A DNA stretch of 26,603 bases from Pseudomonadota bacterium (lineage in GTDB: Bacteria > Pseudomonadota > Gammaproteobacteria > Burkholderiales > Burkholderiaceae_D), in NCBI GenBank assembly GCA_023422955.1, contig JAFAGG010000089.1:1-26603 (forward strand), given 5' to 3'. The notes under the pieces were generated by a model. It did no database searches. It had not been told where the DNA came from and saw nothing but the letters and a program-made list of their open reading frames with translations. A program made the translations under genes and the position numbers. This document shows positions 6,864 to 13,193 of this stretch, piece after piece. Within the stretch, counting starts at the first letter, position 1. The number at the start of each line of letters is the position of its first letter.

Positions 6864-8195
6864 TTGGCGACGAATTCCCAATTGGCTAAAGGCGCTGCAA
6901 GCGGTTTTCCGTGGCGCCGGCTGTGGTTTCTGCTAGGTGCCCTAGTAGTATTCCGCATTGGTACGCATGTGCCTGTGCCTGGTATCGATCCTGTCGAGCT
7001 CTCAAGGCTGTTCAGTGCGAATCAGGGCGGCTTGATGGGTATGTTCAACATGTTCTCTGGCGGTGCGCTGGAGCGTGCATCGATTCTCGCGCTGGGCATC
7101 ATGCCTTACATCTCTGCATCGATCATCATGCAGCTGATGTCGGTAGTGGTGCCGCAGCTGGAAGCGATGAAAAAGGAAGGCGAAGCAGGACGCAGGAAGA
7201 TTACGCAGTACACGCGTTATGGCACCCTGTTTCTGGCAACGTTTCAGGCGCTGGGCATTGCGATCGGGCTGGAGTCGATGCAAGGTCTGGTGATTGATCC
7301 GGGTCTGGCATTTCGTTTCACGACAGTGATTTCACTGGTTACCGGCACCATGTTTCTGATGTGGCTGGGCGAGCAGATCACCGAGCGTGGATTGGGCAAC
7401 GGCATTTCGATCATTATCTTTGCAGGTATCGTGGCAGGATTGCCGTCGGCACTGGCTGGAATGTTCGAACTGGTTCGTACCGGCTCGATGAGCGGAATGA
7501 TCGCGCTGATTATCTGCGTACTGGCTGCTGCTGTGACGTATGCAGTGGTATTCGTGGAGCGTGGCCAGCGCAAGATCCTGGTCAACTATGCCAAGCGGCA
7601 GGTTGGCAACAAGATCTACAGCGGTCAGAGCACCCATTTGCCGCTGAAGTTGAACATGGCAGGCGTGATTCCGCCGATCTTTGCATCGTCGATCATCCTG
7701 TTTCCGGCAACGATAACGAGCTGGTTTACGGCGGGTGAGAGCCAAAGCGGCGTTGTACGTTTCTTGCAGGATGTTGCTGCATCAATGTCGCCGGGCGAAC
7801 CCATGCATGCGCTGATTTACGCTGCCGGCATCATTTTCTTCTGCTTCTTCTACACCGCACTGGTGTTCAATAGCAAAGAAACGGCGGACAACTTGAAGAA
7901 GAGTGGTGCGTTTGTACCGGGCATTCGTCCTGGTGAGCAGACCTCCCGCTATATCGACAAGATTCTGACGAGATTGACGCTGGCGGGTGCGATTTACATT
8001 ACGGTAGTCTGTCTGATACCCGAGTTCTTGATCGGACAGTGGCAGGTTCCGTTCTATTTTGGCGGTACTTCCTTGCTGATTATTGTTGTGGTAACGATGG
8101 ACTTCATGGCGCAGGTACAGAACTACGTGATGTCGCAGCAGTACGAATCGTTGCTCAAGAAAGCCAATTTCAAGGGCGGTTTGCCGTCCCGTTAA
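6864..8195 (+). CDS. secY: Protein translocase channel subunit SecY
   Basis: SecY (443 residues) is the ten-helix inner-membrane channel through which SecA or ribosomes move unfolded proteins. Family landmarks include WRRLWFLLGALVVFRIGTHVPVPGI (first helix), the GGALERASILALGIMPYISASIIMQ region and the cytoplasmic loop NSKETADNLKKSGAFVPGIRPG (around residues 335-355). No ATG fits the N-terminus: translation appears to start at TTG 6864, with GGAG at 6853-6856 spaced 7 nt away. SecY ends the membrane-export part of the spc operon, 25 nt before infA. Confidence 0.97.
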   Translation: MATNSQLAKGAASGFPWRRLWFLLGALVVFRIGTHVPVPGIDPVELSRLFSANQGGLMGMFNMFSGGALERASILALGIMPYISASIIMQLMSVVVPQLEAMKKEGEAGRRKITQYTRYGTLFLATFQALGIAIGLESMQGLVIDPGLAFRFTTVISLVTGTMFLMWLGEQITERGLGNGISIIIFAGIVAGLPSALAGMFELVRTGSMSGMIALIICVLAAAVTYAVVFVERGQRKILVNYAKRQVGNKIYSGQSTHLPLKLNMAGVIPPIFASSIILFPATITSWFTAGESQSGVVRFLQDVAASMSPGEPMHALIYAAGIIFFCFFYTALVFNSKETADNLKKSGAFVPGIRPGEQTSRYIDKILTRLTLAGAIYITVVCLIPEFLIGQWQVPFYFGGTSLLIIVVVTMDFMAQVQNYVMSQQYESLLKKANFKGGLPSR

Positions 8196-8220
8196 TAGCC
8201 CAAAACGACAAGCAGAGCGT

Positions 8221-8439
8221 ATGGCAAAAGACGACGTTATTCAGATGCAAGGCGAGGTTCTGGAGAACCTTCCGAATGCAACGTTTAAAGTGAAATTGGA
8301 AAATGGCCACATAGTACTTGGCCATATATCCGGAAAAATGCGAATGAACTATATTCGCATCCTCCCGGGTGACAAGGTGACAGTGGAATTGACGCCTTAC
8401 GATTTGAGTCGTGCGCGGATAGTGTTCCGTACCAAATAA
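8221..8439 (+). CDS. infA: Translation initiation factor IF-1
   Basis: IF-1 (72 residues) is an OB-fold factor that occupies the 30S A site during initiation. MAKDDVIQMQGEVLENLPNATF, then GHISGKMRMNYIRILPGDKV and LTPYDLSRARI, give full-length family coverage. The location between secY and rpmJ is typical of betaproteobacteria and unlike E. coli, where infA lies elsewhere. Many betaproteobacteria carry a second infA, so this may not be the only copy. The upstream Shine-Dalgarno match (AAGCAGAG) is weak. Confidence 0.96.
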   Translation: MAKDDVIQMQGEVLENLPNATFKVKLENGHIVLGHISGKMRMNYIRILPGDKVTVELTPYDLSRARIVFRTK

Positions 8440-8478
8440 GATTTGTAAGTAACCAGATTTAGAAGAAAGAGGGCAAAC

Positions 8479-8592
8479 ATGAAAGTGCTCGCATCCGTAA
8501 AGCGGATCTGCCGCAACTGCAAGATCATCAAGCGCCATGGCGTCGTTCGTGTCATCTGCACCGAACCGCGTCATAAACAGCGCCAAGGTTAA
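8479..8592 (+). CDS. rpmJ: 50S ribosomal protein L36 (zinc-binding form)
   Basis: L36 is the smallest 50S protein, 37 residues here. The frame from ATG 8479 to TAA 8592 reads MKVLASVKRICRNCKIIKRH followed by GVVRVICTEPRHKQRQG. Cys11, Cys14, Cys27 and His32 form the zinc ribbon, so this is the zinc-containing type, which in many bacteria is replaced by a zinc-free paralogue during zinc starvation. GAGGG lies 5-9 nt before the start. It sits 39 nt after infA and 28 nt before rpsM. Confidence 0.96.
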   Translation: MKVLASVKRICRNCKIIKRHGVVRVICTEPRHKQRQG

Positions 8593-8597
8593 TTTAA

Positions 8598-8619
8598 CGT
8601 TATTGATTGAGGAATAACG
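8598..8619 (+). promoter_or_regulatory. Hairpin displaying the rpsM ribosome-binding site
   Basis: CGTTATT (8598-8604) pairs perfectly with AATAACG (8613-8619). The 8-nt loop GATTGAGG (8605-8612) contains the GAGG Shine-Dalgarno core of rpsM, whose ATG follows at 8621. In E. coli, S4 represses the alpha operon by binding an RNA structure over the rpsM start, so a structure at this position is suggestive. The hairpin is seen directly in the sequence; its role as a translational operator is inference. Confidence 0.4.
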
Positions 8620-8620
8620 A

Positions 8621-8986
8621 ATGGCACGTATCGCAGGGGTGAACATCCCCAATCACCAACACACCGTTATCGGCTTGACGGCGATTTACGGGATTGGTCG
8701 TCCTCGCGCTGAGCTGATCTGCGCAACTACCGGCATCTCGATTTCGAAGAAAGTCAAAGATCTCGACGACACCGAGCTCGAAAAGCTGCGCGACGAAGTC
8801 GGCAAGTTCATCGTAGAAGGCGATTTACGCCGTGAAGTTTCGATGAGCATCAAGCGTTTGATGGATCTCGGTTCGTACCGTGGCATGCGTCACCGCAAGG
8901 GTCTGCCATGTCGCGGTCAGCGCACTCGCACCAATGCTCGTACCCGCAAAGGTCCGCGCAAGGCCGCTCAAGCGCTGAAGAAATAA
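8621..8986 (+). CDS. rpsM: 30S ribosomal protein S13
   Basis: S13 (121 residues) sits at the top of the 30S head, contacts P-site tRNA through its tail and forms intersubunit bridges with L5. MARIAGVNIPNHQHTVIGL and TAIYGIGRPRA at the N-terminus, SYRGMRHRKGLPCRGQRT and the basic tail TRKGPRKA are the family pattern. First gene of the alpha operon. Its ribosome-binding site lies in a hairpin loop just upstream. Confidence 0.98.
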   Translation: MARIAGVNIPNHQHTVIGLTAIYGIGRPRAELICATTGISISKKVKDLDDTELEKLRDEVGKFIVEGDLRREVSMSIKRLMDLGSYRGMRHRKGLPCRGQRTRTNARTRKGPRKAAQALKK

Positions 8987-9016
8987 TCCTGAGTAGACGG
9001 ATTCAAGGAAAACATT

Positions 9017-9421
9017 ATGGCAAAAGCCCCTAACGCTTCCGCCGCAGCGCGCGTGCGGAAGAAAGTAAAGAAAAACGTTGCTGAAGGCATCGCTCACGTT
9101 CACGCGTCCTTCAATAACACCATCATCACCATCACCGATCGCCAGGGCAATGCATTGTCCTGGGCAACGTCCGGTGGCGCAGGCTTCAAGGGTTCGCGTA
9201 AATCGACCCCGTTCGCAGCGCAGGTTGCTGCTGAAGCGGCCGGCCGTACCGCGATGGAGTATGGCGTGAAGAATCTGGAAGTGCGCATCAAGGGCCCAGG
9301 CCCAGGTCGCGAATCTGCGGTACGTTCGCTCAATGCGCTCGGTATCAAGATCACCGTGATCCAGGACGTGACGCCAGTGCCGCATAACGGCTGCCGTCCT
9401 CCGAAGCGTCGCCGTATCTGA
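9017..9421 (+). CDS. rpsK: 30S ribosomal protein S11
   Basis: S11 (134 residues) is part of the 30S platform and contacts mRNA near the E site. AHVHASFNNTIITITDRQGN, GFKGSRKSTPFAAQ and the C-terminal KGPGPGRESAVRSL, then GCRPPKRRRI, are all conserved. The start ATG follows AAGGA. The gap before the next gene, rpsD, is unusually wide for this operon at 173 nt and holds several hairpins. Confidence 0.98.
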   Translation: MAKAPNASAAARVRKKVKKNVAEGIAHVHASFNNTIITITDRQGNALSWATSGGAGFKGSRKSTPFAAQVAAEAAGRTAMEYGVKNLEVRIKGPGPGRESAVRSLNALGIKITVIQDVTPVPHNGCRPPKRRRI

Positions 9422-9434
9422 TTTCCCGAGACTT

Positions 9435-9562
9435 GGCAGCAGTTTGTTCGCTGCCGGGTTGCGGAAATAAACAGACCCGCCCAGGCGGGTCGTATCAATT
9501 GTTAAGACCACTGTTCGGTTGTTTGCAAGCCGGACTAGCGCCTAGTTAGACCGATTTCGGTC
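9435..9562 (+). promoter_or_regulatory. Multi-hairpin leader upstream of rpsD
   Basis: Four perfect inverted repeats follow one another in the rpsK-rpsD gap: GGCAGC/GCTGCC (9435-9440 and 9450-9455), GACCCGCC/GGCGGGTC (9474-9481 and 9484-9491), ACTAG/CTAGT (9534-9538 and 9542-9546) and GACCGA/TCGGTC (9549-9554 and 9557-9562). The second is strong but is not followed by a T-run. rpsD encodes S4, the autogenous repressor of this operon in E. coli, so a leader binding S4 here is a reasonable hypothesis. No T-tract terminator or clear promoter is visible. Confidence 0.45.
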
Positions 9563-9594
9563 AGCAAGGGGCGTCATTTAAAAAGGATATTCTC

Positions 9595-10218
9595 GTGGCA
9601 CGTTATATTGGGCCTAAAGCCAAACTCTCCCGCCGTGAAGGCACCGACCTGTTCCTGAAGAGCGCACGCCGCTCGCTGGATTCCAAGTGCAAACTGGACT
9701 CCAAGCCAGGCCAGCATGGCCGTACCTCCGGTGCGCGTACTTCCGACTACGGCAATCAGCTGCGCGAAAAGCAAAAAGTAAAGCGCATGTACGGTGTTCT
9801 CGAGCGCCAGTTCCGCCGCTACTTCGCTGAAGCCGACCGCCGCAAGGGCAACACCGGTGAAACCCTGCTGAAATTGCTGGAATGCCGTCTGGATAACGTC
9901 GCCTATCGCATGGGCTTCGGTTCCACGCGCGCTGAAGCACGTCAGCTGGTTTCTCACAAAGCGTTTACCGTGAACGGAGAAGTGGTCAACATCGCTTCCT
10001 TCCAGGTCAAGGCAGGCGATGTCGTCGCCGTGCGTGAAAAATCCAAAAAGCAGGCTCGCATCATCGAAGCGCTGTCGCTGGCAGAGCAAACCGGTTTACC
10101 TTCCTGGGTTTCGGTAGATAGCAAGAAAATGGAAGGCACGTTCAAGAACATGCCTGACCGCAGCGAATTGACTGCTGATGTCAATGAATCGCTGATCGTT
10201 GAATTGTATTCCCGCTAA
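9595..10218 (+). CDS. rpsD: 30S ribosomal protein S4
   Basis: S4 (207 residues) nucleates 30S assembly on the 16S 5' domain and, in E. coli, represses the alpha operon and acts in rRNA antitermination. The N-terminal ARYIGPKAKLSRREG, the middle RQFRRYF and the S4 RNA-binding domain (LECRLDNVAYRMGFGSTRAEARQLVSH, around residues 95-125) are clear. The start is GTG at 9595, with AAGGAT 7 nt upstream; no closer ATG gives the family N-terminus. It is separated from rpsK by a structured 173-nt gap and from rpoA by a terminator-like hairpin. Confidence 0.97.
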   Translation: MARYIGPKAKLSRREGTDLFLKSARRSLDSKCKLDSKPGQHGRTSGARTSDYGNQLREKQKVKRMYGVLERQFRRYFAEADRRKGNTGETLLKLLECRLDNVAYRMGFGSTRAEARQLVSHKAFTVNGEVVNIASFQVKAGDVVAVREKSKKQARIIEALSLAEQTGLPSWVSVDSKKMEGTFKNMPDRSELTADVNESLIVELYSR

Positions 10219-10230
10219 TCCCGTTTTTCC

Positions 10231-10258
10231 GCCCGCCCTTTTCAGGGCGGGCATTTTT
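10231..10258 (+). terminator. Intrinsic terminator or attenuator between rpsD and rpoA
   Basis: GCCCGCCC (10231-10238) pairs with GGGCGGGC (10245-10252) around the loop TTTTCA. It is followed by A and then five T residues (10254-10258). This has all the parts of a Rho-independent terminator, yet it stands inside the alpha operon upstream of rpoA and rplQ. It may act as an attenuator that lowers rpoA relative to ribosomal protein genes, or as the 3' end of a shorter transcript. No convincing promoter was found in the 57 nt between it and rpoA. Confidence 0.7.
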
Positions 10259-10315
10259 CGTAATGCCATCAGCCTTATCGGTGTAACGAACCGAGGGTAT
10301 TGAAGAGGACATTTC

Positions 10316-11293
10316 ATGCAAAACAGTTTGTTGAAACCCCGTATTATTGAAGTCGAGACGCTCGGTCCCGGCCATGCAAAAATCGTTATGGAACCGTTCG
10401 AGCGCGGCTACGGCCACACGCTCGGCAACGCCCTGCGTCGCGTGCTGCTGTCGTCCATGGTGGGCTATGCGCCGACCGAAGTGACCATCGCCGGCGTCGT
10501 GCATGAATATTCTTCGCTGGACGGCGTGCAGGAAGATATCGTCGATCTGCTGCTGAACCTGAAAGGCGTGGTCTTCAAGCTGCACAATCGCGACGAAGTA
10601 ACCCTCACGCTCAAAAAAGAAACCGAAGGCCCGGTCAAGGCTTCCGATATCGAACTGTCGCACGACGTGGAGCTGATCAATCCGGATCACGTGATTGCTC
10701 ACCTGACCGCCGGCGGCAATCTGGACATGCAGATCAAGGTCGAAAAAGGCCGCGGTTATGTGCCGGGCAACGTGCGCCGCCTGTCGGAAGATGCGAACAA
10801 GACCATCGGCCGCATCATTCTGGACGCGTCCTTTTCGCCGGTTCGCCGCGTGTCGTATGCCGTTGAATCCGCTCGCGTGGAACAGCGTACCGACCTGGAC
10901 AAACTGGTGATGAACATCGAGACCAACGGCGTCATCACGCCTGAGGAAGCGATTCGCCAATCCGCGCGCGTGCTGGTCGACCAGCTGAACGTATTCGCTG
11001 CCCTGGAAGGCACGGAAGCCACCGCCGAAGCGCCGACCCGCGCACCGGCTGTCGATCCTATCCTGCTGCGTCCGGTCGACGATCTGGAACTGACGGTTCG
11101 TTCGGCAAACTGCCTGAAAGCCGAAAACATTTACTACATCGGCGATCTGATCCAGCGGACCGAAAACGAATTGCTCAAGACCCCGAATCTAGGCCGCAAG
11201 TCGCTCAACGAGATCAAGGAAGTTCTGGCTTCCCGCGGCCTGACCCTGGGTATGAAGCTGGAAAACTGGCCGCCGCCAGGACTGGAAAAGTAA
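10316..11293 (+). CDS. rpoA: RNA polymerase alpha subunit
   Basis: Alpha (325 residues, against 329 in E. coli) dimerises to nucleate RNA polymerase assembly and contacts UP elements and activators through its C-terminal domain. The N-terminal domain (about 1-230) shows GHAKIVMEPFERGYGHTLGN and LRRVLLSSMVG. After a linker rich in Ala, Pro and Thr, the C-terminal domain (about 250-315) contains ELTVRSANCLKAENI, the DNA-binding stretch, and LGRKSLNEIKEVL. The start ATG follows GAGGA. It is preceded by a terminator-like hairpin and followed by a 111-nt structured gap before rplQ. Confidence 0.98.
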   Translation: MQNSLLKPRIIEVETLGPGHAKIVMEPFERGYGHTLGNALRRVLLSSMVGYAPTEVTIAGVVHEYSSLDGVQEDIVDLLLNLKGVVFKLHNRDEVTLTLKKETEGPVKASDIELSHDVELINPDHVIAHLTAGGNLDMQIKVEKGRGYVPGNVRRLSEDANKTIGRIILDASFSPVRRVSYAVESARVEQRTDLDKLVMNIETNGVITPEEAIRQSARVLVDQLNVFAALEGTEATAEAPTRAPAVDPILLRPVDDLELTVRSANCLKAENIYYIGDLIQRTENELLKTPNLGRKSLNEIKEVLASRGLTLGMKLENWPPPGLEK

Positions 11294-11294
11294 T

Positions 11295-11363
11295 TGCAGG
11301 TACAATGCCTGCCTTTTGTTAGCTAACTAGGTACCGGCCCGCGTCCGGGCAATCGCCCGGACG
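11295..11363 (+). promoter_or_regulatory. Two hairpins in the rpoA-rplQ gap
   Basis: GCAGGT/GCCTGC (11296-11301 and 11307-11312, one G-T pair) is followed by CTTTTGTT and could be a weak terminator for rpoA transcripts. CGTCCGGGC (11342-11350) pairs perfectly over 9 bp with GCCCGGACG (11355-11363) around a 4-nt AATC loop, with no T-run after it. The second is therefore more likely an mRNA stability or processing element, or a site controlling L17 synthesis. Function is inferred from structure only. Confidence 0.45.
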
Positions 11364-11404
11364 ATAGAAGAGCTGGATATAAACTCAAACCGAAAGGAAA
11401 TACC

Positions 11405-11803
11405 ATGCGTCATCGTCACGGCCTCCGTAAACTGAACCGTACCTCCTCCCACCGTCTGGCCATGCTGCGTAACATGACCGTTTCCCTGCTCAAGCACGAA
11501 GCGATCAAAACCACGCTGCCGAAAGCCAAAGAACTGCGTCGCGTTATCGAACCCATCCTCACCCTGGGTAAAACCGATACGCTGGCCAACAAGCGCCTGG
11601 CATTCAGCCGTCTGCGCGATCGCGACATGGTCGTGAAACTGTTCGCAGAACTGGGCCCGCGTTATGCCAATCGTAACGGTGGCTACCTGCGCATTCTGAA
11701 AATGGGCTTCCGCCAAGGCGACAATGCTCCGATGGCGTATGTGGAACTGCTTGATCGTCCTGAGCCGACCGAAGCCGCAGAAGATACTGCAGCAAGCGAA
11801 TAA
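11405..11803 (+). CDS. rplQ: 50S ribosomal protein L17
   Basis: L17 (132 residues) sits near the tunnel exit of the 50S subunit. MRHRHGLRKLNRTSSHRLAM and LRNMTVSLLKHEAIKTTLPKAKELRRVIEP are textbook family sequence. The C-terminus is an acidic Glu/Ala-rich extension (EPTEAAEDTAASE), common in betaproteobacteria. AAAGGAAA precedes the ATG. It is the last ribosomal gene, followed 23 nt later by a strong terminator. Confidence 0.98.
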   Translation: MRHRHGLRKLNRTSSHRLAMLRNMTVSLLKHEAIKTTLPKAKELRRVIEPILTLGKTDTLANKRLAFSRLRDRDMVVKLFAELGPRYANRNGGYLRILKMGFRQGDNAPMAYVELLDRPEPTEAAEDTAASE

Positions 11804-11826
11804 GCTCGCATATCATGCGATAAGAC

Positions 11827-11857
11827 AAAGCCAGGCTCTGCCTGGCTTTTGTTTTTT
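11827..11857 (+). terminator. Strong intrinsic terminator of the alpha operon
   Basis: AAAGCCAGGC (11827-11836) pairs perfectly with GCCTGGCTTT (11840-11849) across a TCT loop, followed by TTTTGTTTTTT. The 10-bp stem with its long T-tract is a classic Rho-independent terminator. A small hairpin TCGCAT/ATGCGA (11806-11820) lies between it and the rplQ stop. Confidence 0.92.
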
Positions 11858-11861
11858 GAGC

Positions 11862-11962
11862 CTTGCTTATGGCAAGATGCCAGTCTGTATGGTGCATGAC
11901 GATGATTGGCGGTGCCGGAGCATAGGCAGCGCTCACCGCCAGCTGGCATGGCTTGCGAGGAG
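11862..11962 (+). promoter_or_regulatory. Structured leader upstream of cutA, possible RNA switch
   Basis: GCAAG-ATGCCAG (11872-11883) can pair with CTGGCAT-gg-CTTGC (11943-11956), forming a long closing helix with a GG bulge. Inside it is an 8-bp stem, TGGCGGTG/CACCGCCA (11907-11914 and 11934-11941). The same GCAAG can instead pair with CTTGC at 11862-11866. The closing helix ends 2 nt before the cutA Shine-Dalgarno (GGAG, 11959-11962), so the two folds could expose or sequester it. All pairings are seen in the sequence; the switching role and any ligand are inference. It matches no riboswitch class I can name. Confidence 0.4.
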
Positions 11963-11967
11963 TAGTG

Positions 11968-12300
11968 ATGCAGATGAGTGACACGATGGTGGTGCTAACC
12001 AATGCGCCCGATGAAGCGACTGCCCTGGCGCTGGCGGACAAGCTGGTGACAAGTCGGGTGGCCGCATGCGCGAACTGCCTGCCGGCAATGCAGTCGATCT
12101 ATCTCTGGCAAGGCGAAGTGGAGCGCGCCAGCGAGTTTCCTGTGCTGATCAAGGCGCCGCGCGCGAATTATGCAGAGGTCGAACGCATGATACGCGAGAG
12201 CCATCCGTATGAAGTGCCGGAAATTATCGCGCTTCCCATCATTGCCGGACTGCCCGCTTACCTGCAGTGGATAATCGATGAAACGGCTCCGGAAGCCTGA
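11968..12300 (+). CDS. cutA: CutA family divalent-cation tolerance protein
   Basis: CutA (110 residues from ATG 11968) is a small, very stable trimeric protein with a ferredoxin-like fold related to PII signalling proteins. It is linked genetically to copper and other metal tolerance, but its biochemical role is unsettled. Family landmarks are VVLTNAPDEATALALADKLV, ACANCLPAMQSIYLWQGEVE (the conserved Cys-Asn and Trp) and the C-terminal SHPYEVPEIIALPI. GGAG sits 5 nt before the ATG; an ATG two codons later is less well spaced. It stands alone between the alpha-operon terminator and the peroxiredoxin, behind a structured leader. Confidence 0.93.
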   Translation: MQMSDTMVVLTNAPDEATALALADKLVTSRVAACANCLPAMQSIYLWQGEVERASEFPVLIKAPRANYAEVERMIRESHPYEVPEIIALPIIAGLPAYLQWIIDETAPEA

Positions 12301-12389
12301 CAACAATTTTGTCTGCTTCTTTGCCTCTTTGTTTTTTGCTTTCATCTAGGCTCATAGCGTAAGGTTATTTGCATAGTCCTTAATTGTTG

Positions 12390-12418
12390 TTGGCGAATCC
12401 GGATAATCTTTTTATAGT
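12390..12418 (+). promoter_or_regulatory. Sigma70-type promoter of the peroxiredoxin gene
   Basis: TTGGCG (12390-12395, 4 of 6 to the -35 consensus) and TATAGT (12413-12418, 5 of 6 to the -10 consensus) are separated by exactly 17 bp. The expected transcript start near 12425 gives a leader of about 28 nt containing AAGGAG. The AT-rich tract upstream may help. No OxyR-type operator was recognised. Confidence 0.6.
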
Positions 12419-12452
12419 GTAATGAAATTCACAAGGCTTCAAGGAGATCAGC

Positions 12453-13091
12453 ATGACACTTCGACTTGGCGATATTGCGCCGGACTTTGAGCAAGACTCT
12501 TCCATTGGCAAGATCAGCTTTCACGAATGGGCCGGGGATTCCTGGGCGGTATTGTTTTCTCACCCCGCCGACTATACGCCGGTATGCACCACCGAGCTGG
12601 GCCTGACCGCCAAGCTCAAGGGTGAATTCGACAAGCGCAATGTCAAGGCGATAGCGCTGTCGGTCGATCCGGCGGAAAAGCATCACGGCTGGATCAAGGA
12701 TATCGAGGAAACCCAGAAAACCGTGGTCGGCTTTCCCATCATTGCCGATCATGACAAGAAGGTTTCCCAGCTTTACGACATGATCCATCCGAACATGTCG
12801 GAAACCGCCACCGTGCGTTCGCTGTTCGTGATCGATCCGAAGAAGAAAGTGCGCCTGACCATCACCTATCCGATGAGCACCGGCCGCAACTTCGATGAAA
12901 TCCTGCGGGTGATCGATGCACTGCAACTGACCGATCAATACTCAGTTGCCACGCCCGGCAACTGGAAACCGGGCGACGATTGCATCATTCCGCTTTCGGT
13001 GCAGGGCGAGGAAGCGCTGAAGCAAAAATATCCGAAAGGTTATACCGCAGCCAAGCCTTACCTGCGCTTGACGCCGGATCCCAGCAAGTAA
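12453..13091 (+). CDS. 1-Cys peroxiredoxin (Prx6 family)
   Basis: A thiol peroxidase that reduces hydrogen peroxide and organic hydroperoxides in the cytoplasm. The protein has 212 residues, typical of the Prx6 group. The active-site motif HPADYTPVCTTELG places the peroxidatic cysteine at residue 45, with the conserved Pro and Thr of the PxxxTxxC motif. No resolving cysteine lies at the usual 2-Cys position; a second Cys in DDCIIPLS (about residue 175) is not the standard one. The C-terminal dimerisation domain follows PMSTGRNFDEILRVIDALQ. AAGGAG precedes the ATG. It has its own promoter and shares a terminator hairpin with convergent hemB. Related to LsfA-type proteins. Confidence 0.94.
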   Translation: MTLRLGDIAPDFEQDSSIGKISFHEWAGDSWAVLFSHPADYTPVCTTELGLTAKLKGEFDKRNVKAIALSVDPAEKHHGWIKDIEETQKTVVGFPIIADHDKKVSQLYDMIHPNMSETATVRSLFVIDPKKKVRLTITYPMSTGRNFDEILRVIDALQLTDQYSVATPGNWKPGDDCIIPLSVQGEEALKQKYPKGYTAAKPYLRLTPDPSK

Positions 13092-13152
13092 AACTGGGTG
13101 ATGGGGTGGGGGCGGCAAATGAATTTGCCGCTTCAGGATGAAGGATGAAATG

Positions 13153-13192
13153 AGAAAAGCGATTCGTTGACTGACGAATCGCTTTTCTTTTT
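13153..13192. terminator. Shared bidirectional terminator of the peroxiredoxin gene and hemB
   Basis: A perfect 15-bp inverted repeat (13153-13167 with 13174-13188) surrounds the loop TGACTG. On the + strand it ends in TTTCTTTTT, terminating the peroxiredoxin transcript. On the - strand it starts 6 nt after the hemB stop and its AT-rich stem ends in CTTTTCTCATTT, so it can also end hemB transcripts. It lies wholly between the two convergent genes. Confidence 0.88.
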
Positions 13193-13193
13193 G

